DNA from: VXYL01 sp963665195
Lineage (GTDB): Bacteria > Pseudomonadota > Gammaproteobacteria > Pseudomonadales > Azotimanducaceae
Assembly: GCA_963665195.1 (NCBI GenBank)
Contig: OY762070.1
Location: 2,666,001 to 2,730,000, forward strand
Direction: 5' to 3'
Length of the DNA: 64,000 nucleotides
In this document: positions 26,101 to 35,449 of the stretch, in pieces
How positions within the stretch are numbered: position 1 is the first letter of the stretch
Layout of the letters: every line of letters begins with the position of its first letter
The notes under the pieces: generated by a model
The model's database searches: none
What the model saw: only the letters and a program-made list of their open reading frames with translations
What the model was told of the DNA's origin: nothing
Program-made: the position numbers and the translations under genes

Positions 26101-26314
26101 CTTCCTCACCACCGCGACCACTGCGCTCGGCCTCACACCGATGCTCTTCGAGACCAGCACGCAGGCGCAGTTCCTGGTGCCGATGGCGGTGAGCCTGGCG
26201 ACGGGCATCGTCTTCGCGAGCGTGGTGATCCTGTTCGTCGTGCCTTCGCTGGTGATCGTCCGGGAGGACGTGATGCGACTCGTCGACCGCGTGGGCTTGT
26301 TCCTCTTCAGATGA
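23147..26314 (+). CDS. RND (HAE1-type) efflux permease
   Basis: 1055 residues, the normal RND length. The ATG at 23147 overlaps the adaptor stop; reading further upstream in the same frame only crosses the previous genes. Features are the first helix after GIIGYFARNSVAANVMMTLM, the TM4 proton-relay D411-D412 in GIVVDDAVVVGEN, two porter regions, and the C-terminal repeat GVVVNDSLVMMDRYNKIR with the late helices. It lacks both the GlnE-like extension and the Gly/Ala insertion seen in the other two pumps. A glycine-rich patch (GRGGGPGGGAS) sits in the periplasmic loop near residue 625. The following HAD gene starts within its stop codon. Confidence 0.95.
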   Translation: MSETAHEFHTVPGPAGHGIIGYFARNSVAANVMMTLMLVGGLLAGLRLHSQVFPTIDPRQVSVSVPYPGATPTEVEEGITRRVEEAIFGIDGIDRVLSTASENVGTVTAELKDFVDAMRVRDDIEAAVDRLSDFPPEDAEQPDVVRTENVSDVMSLVVSTELSEAELMRGAELLEEALLALPTVSLVSMLGARDYEIAIEVREEALRRYGLTIGQVASAVRRSSLNLSSGELRTEAGDLLLRTNAKRMEGDEFKNIVLRALPDGSILRLGDVATIRDGFADIDLINEFNGRQSVFVRVQKSEAEDVLEIADEIKAMLVDFKPPDGIDVAVWSDETEALEDRVNLLVRNGVLGFALVFLFLFVMLDLRLAIWVAMGVPISFLGAFLFFEFFGVNINMVSLFALIIVLGIVVDDAVVVGENIVAEQEAGSTGAGAAIRGALGVRGPVTIGVFTTMAAFAPLLFVTGTFGQILGVVPIVVITVLTMSLIEVFFILPAHLSHGRPWSGWPLNVFQAKVSAGVKRFRDDVLVPAMTVAVQRRYRTLLGGLALLVVAGWLLAAGEVRFIFFPSLESDRMRADLEFPVGTPFETTRAAAEKLVAAAYATNEEVGGTSFRSVSVTIGGSIGRGGGPGGGASLNAASNVASIQVQLNNEPLRTLSAAELERKWRQNAGEFPGVERLSYTAEFFGPGAGVEYELAHQDGELLNAAVEELKRRYRGIPSLYEIQDSMSLGKRQYDIELTEAGEAAGLTPADVARQLRNSFFGDEVQRIQRGRRELKVMVRYPDEQRRSSEDFFSTRIRLADGAEAPLSAVAKVTESRSFSSIDRIDGLRIVTVSAEVDTQIATPGEADAVVRDVVLPTLRESYPGLQANQAGFGREQSEDLAQLASLAGAAMLIIFVLIAAQTRSYTQPFIVLSGVPFGAAGAVIGHFLLDYTLSFISIFGMVALAGVVVNDSLVMMDRYNKIRAETDLSVPDAIVAAARHRFRAIFLTTATTALGLTPMLFETSTQAQFLVPMAVSLATGIVFASVVILFVVPSLVIVREDVMRLVDRVGLFLFR

Positions 26315-27171
26315 CCGCATCGCGGATCGCCATGCTGGCCGTCGACGTGGACGGCACGCTGGTGGCGGGCGGCGATCACGTCACGGAGGCCACCTGCGCC
26401 GCGATGCGGCGAGCGACAGAGCGCCTGCACGTAGTGCTTGCCACGGGCCGCCGCTATCGCTCGGCGCGACTGGTGCTCGATCGCCTCGGCGTCGATCTCC
26501 CCGTCGTCTGCCTAGGCGGTGCGCTCACCAAGGATGCGAGCGGCGAAACGCTGCACTCGGCGCCGTTCGACGCTGCCGAAGTCGATCATCTGCTGGCCCT
26601 GGCCCACCATCATGGACTCGCGCTCGTGCTGCAGCGCGACGCCCATGCGCGCGGCGGTGCGGACTTCGTGGTCGACGCCGGGATCACATGGAATGCACCG
26701 ACCGCGCACTACGTTCGCTACGCGGGCGATTTCTGCCGTCGGGACGACGCGCTGTGCAGGGGCGGCTACGAAGACGCGCTGGTGGCCGGTTGCTTCGCCG
26801 ACCACGCGCCGCTCGCGGCCTTCGAAGCCGCCCTCAAGGCCGAGCGCGGCGACGAGTTCGCCACGGTGATCTGCGAATCCAAAAAGACGCCCGGCTGGTA
26901 CCTGGAAATCATCCGCGGCGACGTGAGCAAGTGGACCGGCCTCGCCCGCTACGCCGCGCGGGCCGGCGTGGCGGAGTGCGCCGTCTGCGCGGTCGGCGAT
27001 GCGGCGAACGACCTGCCGATGATCCGCGCCGCCGGCCTCGGGGTGGCGATGGGCAATGCCGACGATGCCGTCAAGCAGGCGGCCCATCGCACCATCGGCC
27101 GCAACGATGAAGACGGCCTCGCGGCCTTCATCGATGAACTGATCGCTGCCGCGCCGCGCATCACGGCCTGA
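26311..27171 (+). CDS. HAD superfamily (Cof-type) hydrolase
   Basis: 286 residues from ATG 26311, overlapping the RND stop (ATGA). HAD motif I is DVDGTLV near residues 12-18 with the nucleophile Asp, motif II the Thr in LATGRRY, motif III a Lys in the KTPGWYLEI/SKWTGL region, and motif IV GDAANDLPMI followed by GVAMGNADDAVK. The large C2-type cap is typical of Cof/YidA-like sugar-phosphate or nucleotide phosphatases. Coupling to an RND operon is unusual and gives no clear substrate hint. It is the last gene of the plus-strand run. Confidence 0.9.
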   Translation: MTASRIAMLAVDVDGTLVAGGDHVTEATCAAMRRATERLHVVLATGRRYRSARLVLDRLGVDLPVVCLGGALTKDASGETLHSAPFDAAEVDHLLALAHHHGLALVLQRDAHARGGADFVVDAGITWNAPTAHYVRYAGDFCRRDDALCRGGYEDALVAGCFADHAPLAAFEAALKAERGDEFATVICESKKTPGWYLEIIRGDVSKWTGLARYAARAGVAECAVCAVGDAANDLPMIRAAGLGVAMGNADDAVKQAAHRTIGRNDEDGLAAFIDELIAAAPRITA

Positions 27172-27189
27172 CGGAGAATAGTCGCCGCG

Positions 27190-28116
27190 TCACGGATCGA
27201 CGACGCCCTGTCGGCGCAAGAGCTCCCGCAGGCGCTCGTTCTCCTCTCGTTGCCGCCGGTTCTCCTCGACGTGCCGCCGGTTCTCCTCGACGTGCCGCCG
27301 GTTCTCCTCCAACATGTCCTGGTAGAGAGGCAAGTCGCCGCCCGTGGCCGGATCCCGAAACCTCGGTTCGCTCTTCTCCACGCGCATATCCAAGCCGAGC
27401 GCGTTGCTGTGGAAGGTGGGGCCGGAGAGCCGACCATCCGCGTCCGGCCCCGTCTGCGGCGCGCTGCCGAACAGCGGCTTCGCTTCGCGGTAGGCCCGCC
27501 CCCGCAGCCGCCAGCCTTGGAGCGGCACCGATACGTAATCGCAGTACGGATCCAGAATCCAATACTCGGCTATGCAGAGGCGGCGATACAGGTCGTGCTT
27601 CTCCTTCAGGTCCCGCCGCCACGAACTCGGCGAGAGCACTTCCATGACGAAGCAGGGGCCCACCGGCTCTTGCCACAGGGAGAAGGAGTTGCGACCCCGA
27701 GGCGGTCGCCCACCCAGCTTCGGTGCGCCGATGGCAACGAAAAGATCGGGCGCTACTAATCGACGCTCGACGATGCGGTTCTTGTCGCCGGGTTCATACC
27801 GCAGCGCGGGCTGGTTCTCGAGCACCGTCTCCTCTTCGTCGCGCACCTCGACCAGGTAGTGGACGAACATGTCCGCATGGACGGCCACATCGTCGCGGCC
27901 AGCGTAGTGCCCGCCCAGGGCGTTGTAGGCGGCAACGATGCCGTTGCACTGGGCAACGCTGTCAGCCATGGGCAACCCATCCTCGAACGGCAGCTCGTCG
28001 TTGCCGAGGCGGAGCATTTCCCGCAACGGGAGTGCGACCGGCGGATTGGGGTACAGCTCCGGCGGAATCGGGATGTCCTCGACATAGGGCTCGCGGTACG
28101 GGGCGGTCTCCGCCAT
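27190..28116 (-). CDS. Uma2 family (DUF820) PD-(D/E)XK-fold protein with a heptad-repeat tail
   Basis: 308 residues. The central domain matches the Uma2/DUF820 family: VAPDLFVAIG (Asp ligand near residue 125), then VGPCFVMEVLSPSSWRRDLKEKHDLY, with the E..S.S.....D...K signature of this restriction-endonuclease-like fold, then EYWILDP. These proteins are expanded in cyanobacteria and some other bacteria; their function is uncertain. The C-terminus, about residues 265-305, is a coiled coil built from the heptad ENRRHVE repeated, and the DNA encoding it is a near-perfect 21-bp tandem repeat. The gene is solitary, minus-strand, convergent with the HAD gene (18 bp apart). Confidence 0.8.
   Translation of the reverse strand: MAETAPYREPYVEDIPIPPELYPNPPVALPLREMLRLGNDELPFEDGLPMADSVAQCNGIVAAYNALGGHYAGRDDVAVHADMFVHYLVEVRDEEETVLENQPALRYEPGDKNRIVERRLVAPDLFVAIGAPKLGGRPPRGRNSFSLWQEPVGPCFVMEVLSPSSWRRDLKEKHDLYRRLCIAEYWILDPYCDYVSVPLQGWRLRGRAYREAKPLFGSAPQTGPDADGRLSGPTFHSNALGLDMRVEKSEPRFRDPATGGDLPLYQDMLEENRRHVEENRRHVEENRRQREENERLRELLRRQGVVDP
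27241..27309. repeat. 21-bp tandem repeat inside the Uma2-family gene
   Basis: The unit GACGTGCCGCCGGTTCTCCTC (21 bp, plus-strand reading) occurs twice without change, preceded by a third, slightly diverged copy. It encodes the repeated heptad ENRRHVE of the coiled-coil tail on the minus strand. Being a multiple of three, copy-number changes would keep the frame, so the tail length could vary between strains. Confidence 0.85.
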
Positions 28117-28511
28117 GGGCGTACTCCTTGGGTGCGTCTAGACGCAGCGTGCCGCACACGCCGACATCGACGCTACCACAGTTGCAGTCGTGGCGGGACA
28201 TGGCGCTTTCCGGCGGTTTGCAGGTGGCGAAATGCTGGCGAAGTCCGCCCCGCCGCGAAACGGCAGTCGTCCTACGCGGCTGCGGCGGATGTCGTACAGC
28301 CTGGCGATGCGCTGCCGCACCATGGGTGTTGCCAGAGACCCGCGCTGCGGTGCGGGCGCAGCCGCTGCGGACGGGCTTCTGGTCTCGTCCACGCATGTAC
28401 GGGCTTAGGGTCTGCGAATCTGCGTTCGCCACGGTCAAGGTCCGTTTCGGCGTACAGTCTCTCGGCGATTCCGGACGACGTCGGACTTGGGAGCCATGGG
28501 TAGGCGAGCCG
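28117..28511. other. Intergenic stretch with no recognised gene
   Basis: About 395 bp between the divergent Uma2 and ahcY genes. Short open frames here have arginine/proline-rich shadow composition and no family resemblance. I looked for an S-adenosylhomocysteine riboswitch upstream of ahcY and saw no matching conserved core. Apart from the promoter that starts at 28512, nothing is supported. Confidence 0.5.
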
Positions 28512-28539
28512 TTGAAAACCCGCCCGACGCTGGTATGGT
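28512..28539 (+). promoter_or_regulatory. Sigma-70-like promoter of ahcY
   Basis: TTGAAA (28512-28517), a 16-bp spacer and TATGGT (28534-28539) lie 32 bp before the ahcY ATG. The same -10 and the same 16-bp spacing occur in the promoter of the small RNA candidate at 39279-39306, which supports both as genuine for this organism. Confidence 0.65.
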
Positions 28540-28571
28540 GCGCGCCTTCCCGCCCGACGAGAGTGCGTTCC

Positions 28572-29929
<1,358 letters not shown>

Positions 29930-29933
<4 letters not shown>

Positions 29934-31405
29934 GCCACCGGCGCACCAGAAGCCAGCGGCAGCGAAGGCCGGCCGCTGGACCAGCCGCCTCCCGCCTCGG
30001 CCGCAAGCGCATCGAGATCGAGAGTGGCGAGCAGACTGGCCGTGATCGGCCGCTTGGCATCCCAGAATACGAACGCCTCGAGAAACCCCTTGGCCTGGTC
30101 GCTGTTCAGAATCACGGCAAGCGACTCGGCTTCCTCGGCGGAGCCGCACGGGAGGAAGTAGCAGGTGTCGTCGAGTACCACGGGCTTGCCTTCCATCAGC
30201 GGGACCACACGGAACTCGATGCGCTTGTAGAACCCGGAAATCGCGACCTTCCAAGGTGCGAAGCTGTAGTCACCGATCCCGAACACTGAGAAACGCGGCC
30301 TGTTTCTATAGATCGAACTGGATCGAGCATCGAATGCTGACGCGTGGGACTCGAGGTAGCGCCATGTAAGTGGTGCCTGGTCCCGGAGAACCAACGTATT
30401 GTCGCCAATCGACCGCTGGGTAACTAGCATGTACCTTGATGGCGATGCGCCCTTTGCCAGTTCCGAGCTCTTCAGCATCGGATACAGGCAGTCCGGCTCT
30501 AGACGTACGACTTCGCCAAGCCTGTTGACATACGTGTCGGGCTCCGCCTCCCGCCGCAACTCCATGACCTGCGAGCAGTCGTGTTTGATGCCCGAACGCC
30601 ACTTAACGGGAGATGGTCCGAATAGGTGGCCGTATCGAGCAAGCGACGCCAAGTCTGCGACCAGCCTGTCCCCACGGAGCGCGAAGGTGGAAGTGGGCTC
30701 GGCGGCTGCCAGGCAATCGAAGACGTCGCACTCCGCCGAGTGCGCTCTAGGCTTGAGGATGCACACGAGCAGGCAAGCATCCACCGCAGCGCCGAAGTAG
30801 GCCGGGGCGTCGATCCGATAGATCGCTGATCGCTGAATCGGGAGCTTGGCCTTCCATGCATGGAGCATCACCTTCCGAGCCACGACTGTCTTGCACAGCA
30901 TCGCCAAAGTAGCCATCCGTCCCGAGGCCAAGTCGAGGAGGCGCGTCAACATCCACTCGGATATGTCGAAGTTGCTCTTGCCGGTAATCGCATCGACGCC
31001 AGCCAAGCGACGGAAGTTCGACTTCGATGGCAGGTTCTTCCCGCCGAACGCGCCAAGAGCCGAGTTGGTCACCCAAGGTGGGTTGCCAACGAATAGAAGC
31101 GGGTCATCGAGGGAGTGCAACGTCTGCTCCCAATCCTTCTCGAAGAAGTCTGCGGTCTCGACTCTGGACCTGTCGACGGCCGCCCGGGCCGCTGCCACAT
31201 GCGCCGGGTTCACGTCGTGACCGAGCACGATCTTGCACTCGGGGAACGCACGCTCCGAGGCAAGCAGGAAAGACCCCCGGCCGCAAGTCGGCTCGAGCAC
31301 CGCTGCGGGTGATACGCCGATCCGGGTTAACAGCCCGCATACCTCTTCGGCCAAAGGCGCAGGCGTCTGGAAATCCCCGTACTCGGTCCTCAGCCGCGGC
31401 TTCAT
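29930..31405 (-). CDS. Type II DNA adenine-N6 (gamma-like) methyltransferase
   Basis: 491 residues. An AdoMet-dependent DNA methyltransferase: the motif I region LEPTCGRGSF at residues 37-46 binds AdoMet, and the catalytic motif N108-PPW marks an N6-adenine (or N4-cytosine) amino-methyltransferase. The opening TEYGDFQTPAPLAEEV is typical of the Eco57I/TaqI-like group. The C-terminal two-thirds would be the target-recognition region. Its start codon overlaps the stop of the upstream endonuclease (ATGA, 31402-31405), so the two form a translationally coupled restriction-modification pair. Recognition sequence cannot be deduced by reading. Confidence 0.88.
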
Positions 31406-32067
31406 GGGCCTTCATCTCCGATCCTGGTGACCCCATCGACGGTTCCAGCGCTATCAATGGCACGCTGATACTGCAGCCGCCATTGCAGCGCGTTCGAGAT
31501 GGTCAGATACCCTTGCGCGGGCGGGCGCTCGATCAGCTCCGCCGCAAGCGCTGCCGCTTCCCCATCATCGATGGGAAGGTTGCGATCATGCATGAAGCCC
31601 ACCAGATCCTGGACGTTGCCGTCCCGTTCGATGATCTCCCGAATTCCCCGCGTCATCTGGTAGTCAGCGGTCCGAGACTCATGCACGAAAATCGTGTGCA
31701 GTACCCGCATCGTAGCCGTCTGCCGCTGTTCGTCCTCCGACTTGTCATAGACGAAGACCAGCAGCGAGTACCCCAACCCTTGCACTTTTTGCCGTGGGGA
31801 CCGGTACGGCGACGACGACTGTGGTTGCTTCACGCTTGTGACCTTCATGTCCGTGTTCAAGCCCGGAAAGTCGATGCCCCGAGCCGAGCTTCCAATGTCG
31901 AACGCATACTGGCCTGACAGCCAGTCCCTGAACTTGTGCTCCAGGTACGTCCCAACGGCTTTTCCGTCGGTTACCCCGTAAAGCGTTGGCTCGTGATGAG
32001 CGGACTCGGCCCTGGCGAAGCGGGCCGCTTCCGACAAAAGTGACTCAACATCGAGCGTTGGCTTCAT
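31402..32067 (-). CDS. Type II restriction endonuclease (PD-(D/E)XK-like)
   Basis: 221 residues from the ATG at 32065-32067; the longer upstream reading is arginine-rich shadow. A plausible nuclease centre is E43 (TYLEHKF), D66 (ARGIDFPGLN) and D73-M-K75 (TDMKVTS), which fits a PD-(D/E)XK active site. The following SVKQPQSSSPY and the ending are also reminiscent of small type II endonucleases. The strongest evidence is position: it lies directly upstream of, and overlaps, an amino-methyltransferase gene on the same strand. The endonuclease gene coming first is less common because the host must be methylated before cutting begins. The 296-bp gap upstream (32068-32363) shows no confident promoter or gene. 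Confidence 0.75.
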   Translation of the reverse strand: MKPTLDVESLLSEAARFARAESAHHEPTLYGVTDGKAVGTYLEHKFRDWLSGQYAFDIGSSARGIDFPGLNTDMKVTSVKQPQSSSPYRSPRQKVQGLGYSLLVFVYDKSEDEQRQTATMRVLHTIFVHESRTADYQMTRGIREIIERDGNVQDLVGFMHDRNLPIDDGEAAALAAELIERPPAQGYLTISNALQWRLQYQRAIDSAGTVDGVTRIGDEGP

Positions 32068-32363
32068 GGCTTGGTCCTCGGGCTCTCCGCACTGACGAGA
32101 GTCCGCCGCGTCAACTGACACCATCGGCTGGGCCGCCAGAGTGAGCAGCTTAGCACGCCGAGGCGGCCAAAGGCGGTGGGAATGGCTGCCGCGCCACCCC
32201 AGCGCACCCCCTTTTCCGCGGGGTGCCACCTCACTCCCCGCCACTCGCAGGCCGATGCCACCCACGCCACTCGGGATTGCCTTGCAAGCCCGGCGCCATG
32301 GAAGTACGGCGCCGCAAAGACGCGCTCGCGAAGCCGGGAAGCGCATCGTCGGACGCTGCGTCG

Positions 32364-33959
32364 TCACCGATCGCTGTCCGCCAGACCGCGCAGATAGGCT
32401 TCGGCCTCCTGCCGCCACGGCACGTTCCTATCGCGCCAACTTTCAGCGAGGCGCTCGTAGGTTGCGCGCGCCTCGGCGTCTTGTCCGAGGGCGTCGTGCG
32501 AGCGCGCGAGGCCGCGCAGCGACAGCGGTCGGTTGGGCGTGCGCAGCAGGGATGCGGCGAAAGCCGCTCTTGCGTCTTCCGGCCTTGCCGCAGCGAGGAG
32601 CGCCTCGCCGTACAGCTCATGGACAGGCTTCAGAGGGTTCGGAGCGCCACTCGGCGGTCGCATCGACTCGGCGATTGCCACGCCCTCGGCTAGCTGCGAA
32701 AGACCCGCCTCGACATCGCCGCGGGCGATGGCCAGCACGCCGGCCACTTCCTTCGCCATGATCTGCAGGGGCCTGCCGTCGCGGGCATAGTAGGAGCGGT
32801 CCGCGTCTCCGCCACTCCCGTCTTCTGCGGCAGCCGCGAGCAACTGCACGGCCTCTTCGGCGAGCGCGAGATCGCCGGTCTGCACGGCGCCGAGGCCCGT
32901 GGCCAGCAAAGTCGGCGGCGGCGACTCGACAGCCACCGGCCCGGGACGCCATGCCTCGCGCTCGATCGCCATCCGCGCCTGCACCTGTGGCAGCATGGCC
33001 AGCGCGAACTGCTGCTCCCCGGCGCGCTCTCGGGCGATGTCCTGCATCCGTTCGATCCACAGCTCGGCGCGCGCGTAGTCGCCGCGCTGAAGGTCGCCGT
33101 ATTGCCCCCAGTCGAGCGAATGCACCATGTCGCCAAGACTGTCGCCGGGTTCCCATAGGTCCACGGCTGCCTCGTAGGCGGATTGATTCGAGGCGGAGAC
33201 CAGGTCCCACATGCCGCGCTGGATGAAGATGTGCGACGGCATGTGGCGCGCATGGGAGACCTTTTCCGCAATGTCCGCGAAGAGATGCGCTGCGGGCAGC
33301 GCCAGCGGCGCATGCACGGGGTCGTCAAAGGCGTGGATGGCGTAATGGGCCGCACCGGGATGCTGCCGGTTCCGATCGAGCAGCTGCAGGGCGATCGCGC
33401 CGGCGAGGACATTGCTCCGCTGCGGCTCGTCTGCCGCGCCGGCCGCCATCAGCAGCGACAGCGCATAGAACGCGGCGACTTCGTCGTCCTCGGGATAGGC
33501 CTCATGGAGGCTGCGCATCTGAACCATGTAGGCATGGCGGCGCACGGCGGTGTCCGCGTCGCCGAAGAAGAGCGCGTCGACGGCGGCCAGGAAGCCCTTC
33601 TCTCTGTCCGTGGGCGCTTGCGCGAGTCGCGCCTGTCGCGTCTCGCCGAGGCGGCGAAGGATCGCCTGCGGGGTGTCCCGGTCCTGCTCGCCGATCAGTG
33701 GATGGTTGTAGCAGAGCGACTCGCCCCAGTAGGCCATCGCGAAGTCTGGGGCGATCTCTTGCGCCGCCTGGAACTCGATGCGCGCCTGCTTCCAGCCGAA
33801 GCTGTGCAGGATGGTGACGCCGCGCAGGAAGCGATCCTGCGCCGGCCCGGTCTGGGAAGTGGGGAAGGTGATGGCGCCCAGCCCGGCAAGCTCCGCGGCG
33901 AAGGCGGATGCGGCGCCAAGCCACAGCACCGCAAGCAAAGTCGCGATCATTCGCTTCAT
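32364..33959 (-). CDS. Exported tetratricopeptide-repeat protein
   Basis: 531 residues with a Sec signal peptide (MKRMIATLLAVLWLGAASAFA, cleavage near residue 22). The mature chain is almost wholly helical with TPR-like pairs, for example FGWKQARIEFQAAQEIAPDFAMAYWGES near residues 53-80 and AQDAEARATYERLAESWRD near the end. The line SHARHMPSHIFIQRGMWDLVSASNQSAYEAA is a conserved hallmark of a family of secreted TPR proteins of unknown role. No catalytic site is evident, although conserved His residues could bind a metal. The start is the first of two Met codons in MKRM; further upstream reading is not protein-like. Solitary gene. Confidence 0.8.
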   Translation of the reverse strand: MKRMIATLLAVLWLGAASAFAAELAGLGAITFPTSQTGPAQDRFLRGVTILHSFGWKQARIEFQAAQEIAPDFAMAYWGESLCYNHPLIGEQDRDTPQAILRRLGETRQARLAQAPTDREKGFLAAVDALFFGDADTAVRRHAYMVQMRSLHEAYPEDDEVAAFYALSLLMAAGAADEPQRSNVLAGAIALQLLDRNRQHPGAAHYAIHAFDDPVHAPLALPAAHLFADIAEKVSHARHMPSHIFIQRGMWDLVSASNQSAYEAAVDLWEPGDSLGDMVHSLDWGQYGDLQRGDYARAELWIERMQDIARERAGEQQFALAMLPQVQARMAIEREAWRPGPVAVESPPPTLLATGLGAVQTGDLALAEEAVQLLAAAAEDGSGGDADRSYYARDGRPLQIMAKEVAGVLAIARGDVEAGLSQLAEGVAIAESMRPPSGAPNPLKPVHELYGEALLAAARPEDARAAFAASLLRTPNRPLSLRGLARSHDALGQDAEARATYERLAESWRDRNVPWRQEAEAYLRGLADSDR

Positions 33960-34063
33960 GCCAGACTTCCGCGATGGCCGGTGACGCGGGCAGTATGTTG
34001 CGCAACGCCTGCCGCGCCAAGCAGAGGCCGCAGTCCCCGGACTCCCAGGCTTCGCCGGCGTGG

Positions 34064-35395
34064 TCACGCGCCTCGCCCGTTCGCATCGGTCGGCACCAGG
34101 CCGAGTTCCCCGGCAAGGGCCGTGAAGTTCGCGAGCACCGCATCCCAGCCGGGATGGCTGTTCGGCCAATCGGTCACCGGCAGGACGCCCATGCGCCGCA
34201 TGTAGCTCTCGTAGTGTTCGCGCCACACGGGCCGGGCCAGTTCCTCTAGCACTGCGGCGACGGACTCGTGGGTCGTCTCCTCGCGCAGCATGGTCTCGCG
34301 GGCGGTTTCCGGGTCGAGGAGGATCAGGGCGGGCCGAATGGCTGCGAGATCGTGGACGTGGCGCACCAGATCGGGGTACGAGTCCGCGTTGCGCGGCAGC
34401 CGGGTGGTAAGCGCCTGCCACTTGCCGCTAGCGATCTCCACGGGATGGATCGAGTCGAACCGCTGGCGACCAAGTCCCGCTTGCTCTACGGGCGGCATCA
34501 TCAGCGGGATATGCACCACCTCGCACTTGAGGCCGGCCATCACCTCGTCGTCGGGAACGGCGCTCGAATAGTTGTAGATGAACGTCTGCAACAGCGCGTC
34601 CTTGCGGATGCGCCCCTTGCGCGTCGGTTGCAGGAACGGCATCTCGGCGTGGATGTGCGCCTTGAACTCCTGGCCGATCTCCTTGAGCGCCACGATCCGT
34701 TCGTCATCGGCCAGCCGCGCGACGGACTCGGCCGGGATCAGGCGGATGTCCAAGTCTTCCGAGAAGCGCGTGGTCAGCCTGTGGTAGGCGACGAGCGCCG
34801 TGCCGCCCTCGATGGCGAGCGTCGCCCGTTCGCTGTCGAAGCGCTCCATCGCCACGAGCGCCCGACGCACGATCAGGTCCTTCTCCGCTCGGGCGAGCGA
34901 ATGGCAGCGCTCGAAGGTGTGGAAGTGCGCTTCGATCTCCTTGCGCGTCGGCGGTTCCCGCATCGGTTCCATGGCTTCTCCTTGTTTCCGAACTGCCTTG
35001 CGATTGGCGACCGGCCTGCCGTCCGGCGTCTCGAACATGGCCTGCACGCCGCGCTTGCGAATTCGCCGCCGGCAGGGCCGGTCCAGCCGCCACACCGCGC
35101 CACCCGACTTCTGGCTGTACCCGCGCACCGGTTCGCCGGGCAGGATGCGGTAGCCCAGCTTCGGCATCACTTCCGGCACGATGTCGAACACCTTGGCGGC
35201 GCCGACGCCGTAGATGCCTTGGCCAACGCGCGTCAGCTCGCCGGACTCGCAGAAGCGCCGCAGTGCCCGGTCGCAGGCGTGCGCGGGCGCATGCAGCAAC
35301 AGCTCGGAGCGCAGAATGGCCTTGCGCCCGGCCTCCCGGAGCAGGCGCCCGACCGCCTCGCAGGCGGCTTCGTATGCGGTTCCGACCGATGCCAT
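34064..35395 (-). CDS. Single-chain AbiE-type toxin-antitoxin: AbiEi/DUF6088-like domain fused to AbiEii nucleotidyltransferase
   Basis: 443 residues with two parts that are normally separate genes. Residues 1-125 look like the antitoxin-side domain: a winged helix (ILRSELLLHAPAHACDRALRRFCESGELTRVGQGIYG) then a short beta segment. Residues about 145-440 are an AbiEii-like nucleotidyltransferase: G197-GTAL, then R210-F-S-E-D-L-D216, the catalytic Mg-binding carboxylates, then VHIPLMMPPVEQAG and the helical C-terminus ending with RPALILLDPETARE. A linker around residues 115-145 is Lys/Arg-rich. All catalytic residues appear intact, unlike the remnant at 5119. It diverges from the gene at 35450 across 54 bp. 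It could be a self-inhibited toxin; that is inference. Confidence 0.8.
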   Translation of the reverse strand: MASVGTAYEAACEAVGRLLREAGRKAILRSELLLHAPAHACDRALRRFCESGELTRVGQGIYGVGAAKVFDIVPEVMPKLGYRILPGEPVRGYSQKSGGAVWRLDRPCRRRIRKRGVQAMFETPDGRPVANRKAVRKQGEAMEPMREPPTRKEIEAHFHTFERCHSLARAEKDLIVRRALVAMERFDSERATLAIEGGTALVAYHRLTTRFSEDLDIRLIPAESVARLADDERIVALKEIGQEFKAHIHAEMPFLQPTRKGRIRKDALLQTFIYNYSSAVPDDEVMAGLKCEVVHIPLMMPPVEQAGLGRQRFDSIHPVEIASGKWQALTTRLPRNADSYPDLVRHVHDLAAIRPALILLDPETARETMLREETTHESVAAVLEELARPVWREHYESYMRRMGVLPVTDWPNSHPGWDAVLANFTALAGELGLVPTDANGRGA

Positions 35396-35449
35396 TGGGC
35401 ACGCGCCAGACGTATGATTGACCCGTGCAATTTAGCTGAGAGCGCCCGA

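Noticed and set aside
27240..27320. CRISPR-like repeats
   Set aside because: Repeats are adjacent 21-bp units without spacers and lie inside a coding region as heptad codons.
28117..28571. S-adenosylhomocysteine riboswitch before ahcY
   Set aside because: The conserved core of the SAH riboswitch was not recognised; only a promoter is visible.
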